Positions 1 to 7,571 of a stretch of DNA of 10,092 nucleotides are shown here, one piece after another; the stretch's first letter is position 1; each line of letters starts with the position of its first letter. Made by a program: the position numbers and the translations under genes. A model generated the notes under the pieces. It saw only the letters and a list, made by a program, of their open reading frames with translations. It was not told the origin of the DNA and ran no database searches. This stretch comes from Euperipatoides rowelli (taxonomy: Eukaryota > Onychophora > Udeonychophora > Euonychophora > Peripatopsidae): assembly GCA_003024985.2 (NCBI GenBank), contig PXIH01S0008033.1. One strand, 5' to 3'.

Positions 1-227
1 TTTTTTTTTATTATTTACTTGAAAAGACAATTACTAAAAAAAAAATCCATCAGGAAAAAACGAAAAAAAAAAAAAGAAATATTTACAATTGAATTTTTAA
101 AATATTTGTAGTTTCACCTCCTTAAAACATATAATAGTATACGCCTGGTGGAGCTGTTTTGCAACATAATAGTTTTGAAACAATAGCGTAGTTTATTATA
201 CTTAGTGCCTATTGAAAAATCTTCAAC
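1..227. other. AT-rich non-coding flank
   Basis: This stretch holds several A and T homopolymers and no open frame that I can link to a protein. It runs directly into the start codon of the THAP relic. I see no recognisable promoter, such as a clean TATA box with an initiator, so upstream control of that relic cannot be described. Confidence 0.5.
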
Positions 228-452
228 ATGACTTACTGTGTCTTAAATTGCACAAATGCTGCATCAAGTTTAAATCACTATACATTTTTTAAAATTCCCC
301 AAAGATAAAAAAAATGTCAGCTGCTTGAGTTGCAAAAGTTAAGAGAAAATAATTTTTTGTGTTGAAATATTCCAGTCTTTGCCATGAACATTTTAAAAAT
401 AGCTGTTTATTAGAAGCTCAGCTTTAATGTGATCGCTAAGAATGGTAGGTAT
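228..452 (+). pseudogene. Degenerate THAP (C2CH) zinc-finger domain, 5' exon
   Basis: THAP domains are sequence-specific DNA-binding zinc fingers found at the N-terminus of animal regulators and of P-element-type transposases. The frame opens with MTYCVLNC, giving the first zinc pair as Cys-x3-Cys (codons at 237 and 249), and continues to FFKIP, the usual F-x-F/I-P block. LQKLRENN follows. The second zinc pair, LCHEHF, gives Cys-x2-His at 380 and 389 but lies in another frame. About 43 residues separate the pairs, which fits the family. The gene is broken: TAA at 306-308, TGA at 363-365, and a frameshift between about 345 and 371 beside a T-run. The conserved Trp position reads Cys (KKC at 309-317). 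After the second pair the first frame resumes as FNVIAKNGRY and meets a GTGAGT donor at 453. The domain assignment is fairly firm. Whether it came from a host gene or a transposase is open. Confidence 0.7.
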
Positions 453-517
453 GTGAGTATGGAGTATGTATAGCCAGAGTTATAATAATTCTACATTTGT
501 TTTTGTTTTTTTAATAG
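453..517 (+). other. Candidate short intron inside the THAP relic
   Basis: The stretch begins with GTGAGT and ends in a T-rich tract followed by AATAG. Removing it joins the upstream NGRY to AVKTSV-type residues without changing phase (phase 0). THAP domains commonly end in an AVPT-like block, so the join makes sense at the protein level. At 65 bp it is short, and a competing donor (GTATGT at 449) lies just upstream. If real, it argues against a processed, retrocopied origin. Confidence 0.4.
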
Positions 518-673
518 AATGCTGTGAAAACATCTGTTGACAGGTTATGTTCTTTTTCTACTTGCATGTTTCAGACAACTATGTATATTTTTATTCATTA
601 CAATCAAATCAAATTAGTTCTTTCTCAGCAATTTACTCTTGAATTAAATACTCTGATCTTAACAAAATATCAT
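518..673 (+). pseudogene. Possible second exon of the THAP relic
   Basis: The frame directly after the acceptor reads NAVKTSVDR, resembling the AVPT block that closes THAP domains. It stays open for 52 codons to TAA at 674. A possible donor (CAG|GTTATG) sits at 543/544, so the real exon could be only 26 bases. Residues beyond SVDR show no family signature, are rich in F, I, L and T, and may be translated intron. Support rests on one short motif and on phase agreement with the upstream exon. Confidence 0.35.
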
Positions 674-676
674 TAA

Positions 677-989
677 AATAATGAATAAATTATGTTATTA
701 CTAATGTAAGTTGACCTATTTATTTTGTTTTCTGGGAAAAAAAAGCAATTATGACTATCTTAGTCATATTTCTTTCATTTACATCTAAGGAAAACAGTTT
801 TATTTATGTGAATATTGTTTTTTTTTGTTTGTTTGTTTTTTTTTTTTTGTAAATTATCATTTCTAAGTAGAAATTTGAATTTAATTTTGGCTAAATAATA
901 AATGAAAAACTGCTGTCGGCAAAAAATATGTTACACTTACGTTTAGTAATCATTAAAAATGGGAAATATGCAGAAAAAAAAAACATTCA
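677..989. other. AT-rich stretch without genes
   Basis: The stretch contains a T9 run near 820, GTTT repeats, and a T13 run at 836-848. There is an A9-10 tract near 975. No coding motif was recognised on either strand. Confidence 0.5.
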
Positions 990-1130
990 GCTGGGCTAAC
1001 TCGGGCTGCATGCTAAAAAAAAATACTACATAACCAGGGATTTCAAGATGGTGTGCACGCTCACAGATTTCTCTACCGATTCCTCCTTGGTAGGGCTAAT
1101 CTTAGATTTACAAAGCTACTACATTAAATG
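990..1130. other. Compact less AT-rich island of unknown origin
   Basis: About 140 bases with many more G and C than their surroundings, flanked by A and T runs. On the minus strand one frame reads KISPTKEESVEKSVSV and ends at a stop after about 25 codons. On the plus strand a short frame begins at an ATG with AAG before it (1048) and stops after 27 codons. Neither resembles a family I know. The abrupt composition change suggests an inserted repeat fragment or a conserved short exon; I cannot tell which. Confidence 0.3.
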
Positions 1131-1655
1131 AGCTTCGTATTTGTGTAAAAATATATAAGCGATTTGGACTGGCCAATAAAGTCAAAGTTGAATGTCAAAT
1201 CTTGAAATGCTAACTTGATACAATGTCGTTTTTTTTTTTTTTGAATAAATGAAATGATTGTCATCTAAATTATTAATAATTCTATGATGAGAAATTTTTT
1301 TCTCTCTCTTTCTCTCTCGCCATACTTTTTAAAAAAGGGCAATGTATAAGCCATAATACAGAGAAACTTGTCTTTGAAGTTATGGGATGAGTCATAGATA
1401 ATTGGCCAAATGATAATCTGTAGCAATACCCATCCCTTGGTAATACTGTAAGTTTGCATACTAGTGTCCGCCAATCAATCTCAGGAGTTATCTTATTCTA
1501 AGACAAATGGCTCAGCCTTATTTTCAATTTATTTATAGTTCTAACCTTCAACCAAACTCTAACCCTAACTCCTATTAGGTAATAAATAATAATGTTCTAT
1601 GTGGCAGTTGGTGCTATAAGGATTCAGTTTGAATAAAATAACATTAAATTAATAA
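1131..1655. other. Gene-free stretch with polypyrimidine microsatellite
   Basis: Holds a T12 run near 1230 and a CT-rich tract at 1295-1318. An apparent minus-strand reading frame across 1265-1474 is partly the translation of this CT tract (alternating Arg-Glu) and is not credible as a gene. Near 1543-1567 there are a few CTAAC-type words that are not a real array. Confidence 0.5.
1295..1318. repeat. T/CT polypyrimidine microsatellite
   Basis: A short T run is followed by two blocks of TC dinucleotides separated by an extra T pair. This is ordinary simple-sequence DNA. Confidence 0.8.
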
Positions 1656-1868
1656 CATGACAAAGTTATATTTCAGTTTAAAGCTAATAGTTCTAAAGAA
1701 TATTATGATGTCAGTAAGCTTATCGGTTTCATGAGAATTCTGAGTACCATTGCTCGGAGTCTCAGATTATGGCCTCATTTTTCCTGGCTGAATTGGGCTC
1801 ATTCCTGGACTATGGTGGATGTTTCCTTGTATAGGAGAAGGAACAAATTATGCCCTTTCAATTCTGGA
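1656..1868 (+). other. Unrecognised 71-codon open frame
   Basis: Open from a TAA at 1653 to a TAA at 1869, with an internal ATG at 1728. It lies in sequence that is locally less AT-rich. The translation is rich in Trp and Ser (RSLRLWPHFSWLNWAHSW) and then basic (YRRRNK). I recognise no domain. An alternative frame has a short ATG-led run from 1769 (MASFFLAELGSFLDYGG). A frame this long can arise by chance in a 10-kb window, so it is recorded only as open sequence. It could also be an unrecognised upstream piece of the retrotransposon relic that follows. Confidence 0.15.
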
Positions 1869-2087
1869 TAAAATTTAGAAGAAGGAAGAATATACTCAAT
1901 ATTAGGTCTTGACTCGTAGTTAGCTATTGTTAAGATACTATTGCTATTTTATTGCTGAAGCTTTGATGCAAAGGTTGTTACTAAAGTGTAGATAAAAAGG
2001 TTAAGTAATTTGTTTTGTTTAGTACATGTAGTGAGTTCTCACTACAGTTACAACCCTAATGATAAACAAGAGGTACAATAACCATGA

Positions 2088-2519
2088 ATGATTGCTGTCT
2101 CAATAGTGACTGATAATATTTATATTGAAGAGATGACATCTAATGGTATCCCTTTAAACATAGTAGCTTGGGTTTCTCATTTTTGTACATAGGTCACAAA
2201 TAATCAAACTAAACAATTCAATAGAAAAATCATGAAATCCGAATTGCAAATGGTGTTCCACAGGGCTCAGTTTTGGGCGGAATTTTTTTTATTTTTTCTA
2301 TTAATTCAATATTAAAAAATTTGAACTGCTAATTTAAATTCATTGCTGATTTGTCAGTAGTATGTGTAGATAACCCTAATAACATGCAATCTTTCATTCA
2401 ATAAATTGTTGATCAAATTGATGTTGATTCATTCAGATGTGGAATGCCACTCAATCCTACTAAATCTATAATTATATTACATAATTTTACAAAGAATCAG
2501 ATTGATTTGAATATTACCT
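2088..2519 (+). pseudogene. Reverse transcriptase core relic (motifs A to D)
   Basis: In one frame SIVTDNIYIEEM followed by SNGIP matches the LINE motif A block (F-D-x-V-x-H ... G-I), with the catalytic Asp position now Ser. WVSHF is the W-(V/F)-xx-(F/Y)-L block. A stop lies at 2190. The frame then shifts, and GVPQGSVLG at 2252-2278 is the diagnostic motif B of non-LTR reverse transcriptases. Motif C is IADL at 2342-2353, so the second Asp of the active-site pair is lost. CGMPLNPTKS near 2440 fits the N-x-L-x-L-N-xx-K-(S/T) motif D region. There are in-frame stops near 2330, 2402 and 2519. The enzyme cannot be functional. Confidence 0.78.
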
Positions 2520-2569
2520 AAATAATTCAGTAGGCCTATTACAGATAGTAGATTAATGTAAGATACTAG

Positions 2570-3062
2570 GTGATATTCCAAAGTCATCTAAAATGGTCCT
2601 CTCCCGTAGACTATATTATTAAAAAAAAAAAAAAAAAACTTGTTATTTATAATCTTAAAAAAAATAGGCTTATCCATAGAAATGCTCATTTATGCTTACA
2701 TAACTTACTTGAGACCATGCTTGGAGTATGTATCGATCATCTGGTCAAATACTCTAACCTTAGGTTAGATAAAGAGTTTGGAATAAGTTCAAAAGAGAAT
2801 TCTGAGAGTTATTTTGAATGATAGAAAATCCTTGAAAAAGTCCAAACTACCATCTTTAGAAGAAAGAAGACTATATCTTTTCAATAAATATGCTCAAGTC
2901 TTCCTGAACAAGTTCAGCTATTTCAAACCACCATCAAGAGGTTCATTATCAGGACACAATACCAGAAATACAAACTTTAAGCTATTTATTTCATATATTA
3001 AAACCAAGAAATATCTCTCCTCCCCAGTACCATCAATGATTAGAGCAGACAATAATAATTAA
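2570..3062 (+). pseudogene. Reverse transcriptase thumb and C-terminal relic
   Basis: VIFQSHLKWSSPVDYIIKK fits the LINE block that places K-W-xx-H/P-V-xx-I after the LG motif. It runs through an A18 tract read as six Lys codons. A frameshift follows near 2700. From 2706 the other frame reads YLRPCLEYVSIIWS (family R-P-x-L-E-Y-A-xx-V-W-S) and VQKRILRVI. Stops lie near 2757 and 2778. From 2814 the frame is clean to the TAA at 3060, with LPSLEERR and KTKKYLSSPVPSMIR. The latter matches the K/R-T-x-(R/K)-(Y/F)-xx-S-P-(I/V)-P ending of jockey/L2-like ORF2 proteins. The C-terminus therefore seems complete, although the frame is broken. Confidence 0.75.
2621..2638. repeat. A18 homopolymer inside the RT relic
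   Basis: Eighteen consecutive A fall where the family has one or two Lys codons. This looks like slippage growth of a Lys-codon run after the element died, not a poly(A) tail, because RT homology continues on both sides. Confidence 0.6.
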
Positions 3063-3346
3063 TCACACAACTACTAGTTTTTCATCACTATTTTGATATT
3101 TTACTTTTAGGTTAACTAAACAATATCAGTATTTTCTCTTTTGTTACGATAGGCAAAAATTTGTTTTAATTAAATGATTGTATAACCTTTTGGGTCAAGT
3201 TTATACAATAACATACAGTGTATTCAATACATTGAAATACATAATATCAAATAAATAAATAAACCTGAATAATAAATATTTTTGATTGTTTCTGATAATT
3301 TTGGAATATGGATTTGTGAATTTGTTAGGCAGATGCTATAGTTTAC
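3063..3346. other. AT-rich stretch after the LINE relic
   Basis: No poly(A) tail, hairpin or target-site duplication could be assigned to the upstream element. An AAAT-type repeat lies near 3250-3263. No coding signature was seen. Confidence 0.45.
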
Positions 3347-3409
3347 ATTGAATGAGTTAAGATACCTGTCCACAATCCTCACTGAACCCATTTGGTCATA
3401 ATCATACAA
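3347..3409 (-). pseudogene. Weak piggyBac-transposase-like signature
   Basis: The minus strand reads LYDYDQMGSVRIVDRYLNSF. This resembles the piggyBac family block D-Y-N-xx-M-G-G-V-D-xx-D-Q, where the last Asp residues belong to the DDE/DDD nuclease region. Against the consensus, one residue is missing before Met, the second Gly is Ser, and one Asp is Arg. The open frame continues to 3224, but the residues that usually follow (K-W-W and the Asn-rich helix) are not visible. Upstream sequence on the same strand also lacks other family motifs. A fragment of a dead transposase is possible; chance resemblance is equally possible. Confidence 0.25.
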
Positions 3410-3780
3410 GAATTGGGTATATTGATTGACCCAATTTTAAATTTCAAATAACAGAACTATAATGATTGAAATATCTTCTTCAAATGCAGGTTACCCTAAT
3501 GAACCTAGAAATAGATTATACTTTGCTCAATTAAAATATAACCAGCAGTCTGATAGTAATCCTATACACAGACAAACAAATTCAAATCAATTTAAATGTT
3601 GACAATTCATTTTATAAAAATGTCTGATTAAACAATCATTGTTTGTATTGAGGCAGGGAATGGCATTCATTTCAACTGCTAATTTGTCTTTGAAAGTCAT
3701 TTCTTTGTAAATTAGCATTTTAAAAATAAAAATTATACATATGTAAATTTTATCTGCTGATAATGTTAAGCACATTATTA
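3410..3780. other. Gene-free AT-rich stretch
   Basis: A 62-codon minus-strand frame (3587-3775) has no recognisable motif and a composition expected of translated AT-rich DNA. No repeats of note were found. Confidence 0.4.
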
Positions 3781-4660
3781 TTTTATTTTTAGTAATATTA
3801 CAAAGATTTGTTTTTTTTTTAAATTTTCAAAGTTCTTTTATTTTCAATTGAATAAATTATGTAAAATCAAATCCATAAGAAAAGATTCAATCAAATTACA
3901 GAAAATAATGAAATAAATGATAGATAAAAACAGAAAAGTAACTTATGCCATCATAAAAAAAAAATCATTTAAGAATAAAGCTTTCAAATAACTGATTGGA
4001 CTTTTATTGAATATTTGAAGAAATTAATTTCTATTTTGAAGTGGTCAGAAAGTGACATGCAAGTTAAGACAAGGAAAAAAATAGAACTTAAAAAAAAATG
4101 AAAATGGAAATAAAATAATGAGATAGGAAAAAGATTCAAAATCTAAATGTGGAAAAATAATCGTAACAGAAATTAAAGAAATAAAAAATAAGGTTTAAAA
4201 TGTTCAATTATTTTTCTAAAAGAATGTTAAGATTTTATTGGCAACAAAAGTGATTTCTAAATCAGACCCGTATTTAATGAAACGTAAGAAATAAAAGTTT
4301 GTAGAGTGTACAATAAATCTATAAATGTAAAAATATCCCCTTCAAAATATGCTGGAAAGAATCAAACTGAGCAGAAATAATGATGAAATTCGATTGTTTT
4401 GATTAAGTTGACAATTATTTTCTACGTGAATAACTAATTAGGACAGGCAATAAACTTCTACAAAAATAAAAAAAAAATAAAGATATTAACAGAAAGAAAA
4501 AAAATATCATCATCACTGATACTAATATTAAATAAAACACTCAAGCCTTAAATATTAATTCAGATATAAAATATATTAATTTATGTTCAATTAATATTGA
4601 ATCCAATCTTTTCAAATATTTTAGATTTCATTAAAAATATAATTAAATTAATAGGATATT
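3781..4660. other. Long A-rich, purine-skewed tract
   Basis: The plus strand is dominated by A with interspersed G (words such as AAAAT, GAAA and ATAAA) while C is scarce, most clearly from 3890 to 4560. No coding frame, repeat unit or splice-flanked exon was recognised. Past 4540 it becomes balanced A/T sequence. Confidence 0.5.
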
Positions 4661-5105
4661 TATAACCATGTCGTGTTTATTTCCTAACTAGCTAGACTGG
4701 TATACAGTAAATTCAGAATGAGTTGAAGAACTTCAGATATAAAGAGAAGACATTCTAAAATTTTTTTGTTTTTCATAATACTGCAAATTATATTTTGAGA
4801 AATTAACATTAATTGATAAACAATTGTTAGTTCTAACTTTACTTACCATAATTTTGTTACTTAACAAAGTTGTGATACAATATGAGATGACATTGACACT
4901 GACTATTTCTATTTGAATTCTCTTACAGGGTGAATTTGGAGTGTAAATATACACCAAAGCCTATGTTACTGATTTATTATGTGTTATATGAATTTGTATA
5001 AAAGAAAAAACTTTATTGTAGGATTATTTATAATATTTATTTAGTATTATATACCCACAATATTAATATTTATTTGTCTGTCCATGCTTGTCCTAACCCA
5101 AACTA
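4661..5105. other. Intergenic or intronic stretch with a minus-strand splice-donor match
   Basis: A 74-codon minus-strand frame (4733-4957) contains ATG|GTAAGT at 4847/4846, a consensus donor. The residues before it show no family motif and the candidate acceptors upstream are weak, so no exon is called. Otherwise the DNA is AT-rich and featureless. Confidence 0.3.
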
Positions 5106-5183
5106 GTTCAGACTTGGATGTAATGGCCTAGGTACCCTATCACTAAACAATACTATATATAGAAGATGCAGTAGCTACATGGC

Positions 5184-5306
5184 AGGGCCATCTCTTCAGT
5201 CTTATAAGGGCTGAGACAGAAGAGTAGAGGTAGTTTCTAGAAAGGTCAAGAGAATCAGTGTGTAAGTGCTGGTGAGGGCTTCTCTTCATTCTTCAATGGG
5301 CCTATA
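5184..5306. repeat. Degenerate direct repeat, about 32 bp, 91 bp apart
   Basis: The copies are 5184-5216 and 5275-5306. Each starts AGGGC, continues with a TCTCTTCA block and T-rich sequence, and ends at GGGC followed by A-rich bases. Weaker similarity extends past the copies, so this may be an old tandem duplication of a unit near 91 bp. It lies in a locally less AT-rich patch (5090-5300), which suggests a decayed repeat element. Confidence 0.4.
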
Positions 5307-5374
5307 GACAACTAATAAAGGAATATAAATAAGAGTACACATTTACTGTATAGGAGAATATAGCTATTGTTTAC

Positions 5375-5459
5375 TTATTTATAAGGCATAACATTTTCAC
5401 AATAAATAAAAAATGTTATGGAGAGCCAATATTTAAGCCTTGCAGTTCTTAGGTAAAAT
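5375..5459 (-). other. Candidate second exon of the minus-strand gene
   Basis: On the minus strand a 20-base pyrimidine tract (5465-5484) is followed by CAGAG. The two overlapping acceptors give different phases. Using the second AG, the exon begins at 5459. The upstream exon (which ends in phase 2) then continues as Q-FYLRTARLKYW and stays open for 27 further codons to a TAA at 5375. Using the first AG gives a stop after four codons. The acceptor is strong, but the coding content is unconvincing and I see no polyadenylation signal after the stop. Confidence 0.25.
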
Positions 5460-5614
5460 CTCTGAAAAAGAAGGGAGGTGGCAGAATAAATTATTATTTG
5501 CATAAAGTCTTTACACATAATAAAGCATAACGTAACAAAGAGGCAGTGAATGGCTTCCAATCACAGGATCATAGGCAAGCTAGTTACAGCATGTCTACTT
5601 CAAGACTACCTTAC

Positions 5615-5736
5615 TGAATGGTCAGCTTGAGATCTTGATGATTCATCTCTATTGTCCAGAATCTCTGATGGAAAACTGTTCCATTCTCCATTTTATATTG
5701 TTCTTCGTTTACAGGAATGTTATTACTTGAAGCCAT
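5615..5736 (-). CDS. Probable first coding exon of an unrecognised gene
   Basis: The frame starts at ATG (5736-5734) with G at +4 and encodes 40 residues plus two bases: MASSNNIPVNEEQY, then MENGTVFHQRFWTIEMNHQD and LKLTI. It ends at a good splice donor, CA|GTAAGG. An in-frame TAA lies 13 codons upstream of the ATG, so this is a true start or a single-exon trace. Codon use is less AT-biased than the surrounding DNA and the residues form a natural mix of charged and hydrophobic types, unlike translated AT-rich noise. I do not recognise the protein: no signal peptide, membrane segment or known domain is visible. A strong pyrimidine-AG acceptor lies about 150 bp downstream. It could also be a fragment of a transposon ORF. 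Confidence 0.4.
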
Positions 5737-5739
5737 CGG

Positions 5740-6235
5740 TTGTCGCTTCAAACACAGTTGTTCTTTTTAGTGATTATAAAAGAATTGAAGTGCTAATCAA
5801 TTAATCTTTGAGGTGTGATGAACTCTAGTTTAGCTTTATAGGTAAAAATAAATGTTATCTTATTATTGGGCTCTCTTACAATTAGGTTAGTACAGTATAA
5901 ATGTGTGTCTTTATTATTGTTTACATTCAATATAGTATGCTCCTTTAATTACACTTATTAATATCCAATTGGCATCCATTTAATCATTGGCTCTTAATCA
6001 TAGTATTTTAAGTTACTTTTTATTTGAAATTAGCAATTAAAAAGTAGAATAAATACTGAATTGCAAGTATTTTTAAAAAGCTAGTGGATGAGCAACAAAT
6101 GTTTAAATGAATATAGGATGTCAATAAACATTAAAGTGTCAAAATAATATGGATATAGTAATAAGGACATGCCAGATAAAATAAGAGCAAGACAAAAAGT
6201 CAAAAGGGCATGGCACTTCACTATGCTAGACTGCT
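5740..6235. other. AT-rich stretch upstream of the minus-strand exon
   Basis: If the exon at 5615-5736 is a first exon, its promoter should lie here. I see no clear TATA box or initiator on the minus strand in a plausible position. The rest is AT-rich without motifs that I can name. Confidence 0.35.
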
Positions 6236-6352
6236 ATGCAAAAAGCATTAACATATACCTATATATAGGCTACACATGAAAAATCACCACTGTCAAACAC
6301 ATAAATGGAAAATCCCATTAAATATCAAACCAGACAGAAAAAAAAAACACTT

Positions 6353-6427
6353 TCCTCTACCAGGATTCAAATCTGGAACGTTTGTCTTACTGGGGACAAT
6401 GCTCCATCATCACTGAGTTATGAAGGT
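6353..6427 (-). pseudogene. tRNA-derived sequence (tRNA pseudogene or SINE head)
   Basis: The minus strand folds as a degenerate tRNA cloverleaf. The acceptor arms ACCTTCA and TAGAGGA pair at five of seven positions, including a G-T pair. The D-arm contains AACTCAGTGATGATGGAGC, a good A-box relative. The anticodon stem TTGTC/GACAA is perfect, but its loop has 8 bases where 7 are normal. The T-arm CCAGA/CCTGG has one mismatch around TTTGAAT, matching a B-box. A T10 run (6338-6347 on the plus strand as A10) lies just downstream, a possible Pol III stop. The extra loop base and stem mismatches argue against a working tRNA. I could not recognise a SINE body after it. Confidence 0.6.
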
Positions 6428-6738
6428 GCTCATATTTTGTTTTCCATAATCTAACATTTAAGCATATAGAGCAGTTATTCAATAAATCATCACTTGACTT
6501 GTATCTTTATAACCTTATTATAATATTACAAAATACAGTATATAGAATCATCTTCAAACATGATGAGCTTACAGTGCATATAAATCACAAATACATAAAT
6601 CAATCAATTATGAGAGACAATAAATACTATTCATATTTTCCTTAAATTCTAAACACAGAAAAAATTATCCCTGTGAACACAAATTGGAGAATCCAATCAG
6701 ACAAAAACTTCAAAATTTAAATATATCAAAATTTTAAG
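6428..6738. other. Gene-free AT-rich stretch
   Basis: No open frame with recognisable content, no long repeat and no structured element were seen. Confidence 0.45.
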
Positions 6739-6800
6739 GCTCCTGTCACACCTAGCGTTTTTTTAATGTTCGGTTCCTCCGACTGGGTTGAAACCCACTG
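6739..6800. repeat. Possible terminus of a DNA transposon or MITE
   Basis: An abrupt less AT-rich block in AT-rich DNA containing CTCCTGTCACACC, then a T-run, AATGTT and CGGTT. It resembles, in inverted orientation, the block at 7852-7892. A small inverted repeat TGGGTT/AACCCA lies at 6784-6797. I found no target-site duplication. Confidence 0.2.
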
Positions 6801-7571
6801 GTGTAATTAAACATTTGATGTATCACACTTTTAGCTTTGATTTCAATTCCAAGAGTTGTGCAATATTATCAGTTTTGCAAACTGGATGTAAATAAACTTT
6901 ATAGTGTATATGGAATTATTTGTTTGTTTTTATGTCGTATATGTAAATGTTTTTAAAAAAATAATAATATTCATGAAAATATTTATTTAAGTAAAGAATT
7001 GAAAGATTTGTGATAATTTAATTGAAAATATTTACATTGATAATAATATTTTTTTTTATCTGAATACTAGAAAACATATTGATAAAGGTAATTTACTCAG
7101 ATGCAAAGCTTTCTCCCCACTTCAATGATGAGATTTCAGCAAAGAATTTATTATTAGGCATTGCAATTTTAAATGTCTGGCAAACAAGAGTTTTAAAACA
7201 ATGTTTATTGCATGAGTTTAGAAAATAAAATAAAAAAGATTGCAAATGAAACAATGAATGTCCTCTGATTAATTAATAAAAATAAATCCTTTTATCAATA
7301 AAGTTATTTTAGTTTTTTTTTTTTTTTTTAAATGAAATTATTTTAGTTTTTATAAAAAAAGCCTTTTATTGATAACTTGCTCTGAATAATTATAAAAATG
7401 TTTTATTTCCAAATATTTTATAAAGATTTCAAAATTTATTTCATTTATTTAATACTGTATTTTTCGTAAACAATAACCACTTCAATAGATCGCCATATAC
7501 GAAATACACTGAGTATGAATGCTCGCTTCAAATAACATTGAAGGTATGTGATTTTGTGATAACAATCTCTG
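6801..7571. other. AT-rich stretch with a T17 run
   Basis: No coding motif was seen. It contains T17 at 7313-7329 and, around it, TTATCAATAA (7292-7301) with its inverted copy TTATTGATAA (7366-7375). TTATTTTAG also appears on both sides of the T-run. This looks like a local rearrangement or an old duplication. Confidence 0.4.

Larger units (their letters stand above)
2088..3062 (+). mobile_element. Decayed jockey/CR1/L2-type non-LTR retrotransposon, 3' half
   Basis: This is an old, inactive copy of a LINE. The reverse transcriptase can be followed from motif A through the thumb to the natural C-terminus by switching between two frames on the plus strand. The 5' part (endonuclease and RT fingers) is not recognisable, consistent with 5' truncation or deeper decay. 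No poly(A) tail or 3' repeat follows the final TAA at 3060-3062, so the 3' boundary is unclear. It is clearly a different family from the element at 8030-8795 and much more degraded. Confidence 0.75.

Noticed and set aside
1148-1180. ATATATAAG and CCAAT words as a promoter
   Set aside because: Their order and spacing do not fit either strand's usual arrangement, and no exon follows.
1265-1474. 69-codon minus-strand frame
   Set aside because: Part of it is the translation of a CT microsatellite (Arg-Glu repeats), and the remainder has no motif.
1543-1577. CTAACC/CCCTAAC words resembling interstitial telomere repeat
   Set aside because: Only one or two imperfect units occur in an AT-rich context; there is no array.
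3587-3775. 62-codon minus-strand frame
   Set aside because: No recognisable motif, no splice context and AT-driven composition.
4733-4957. 74-codon minus-strand frame with a GTAAGT donor match
   Set aside because: The donor is good, but no acceptor gives a convincing exon in the right phase and the residues resemble translated AT-rich DNA.
6353-6427. Functional tRNA gene
   Set aside because: The 8-base anticodon loop, two unpaired acceptor positions and a T-stem mismatch make a working tRNA unlikely.
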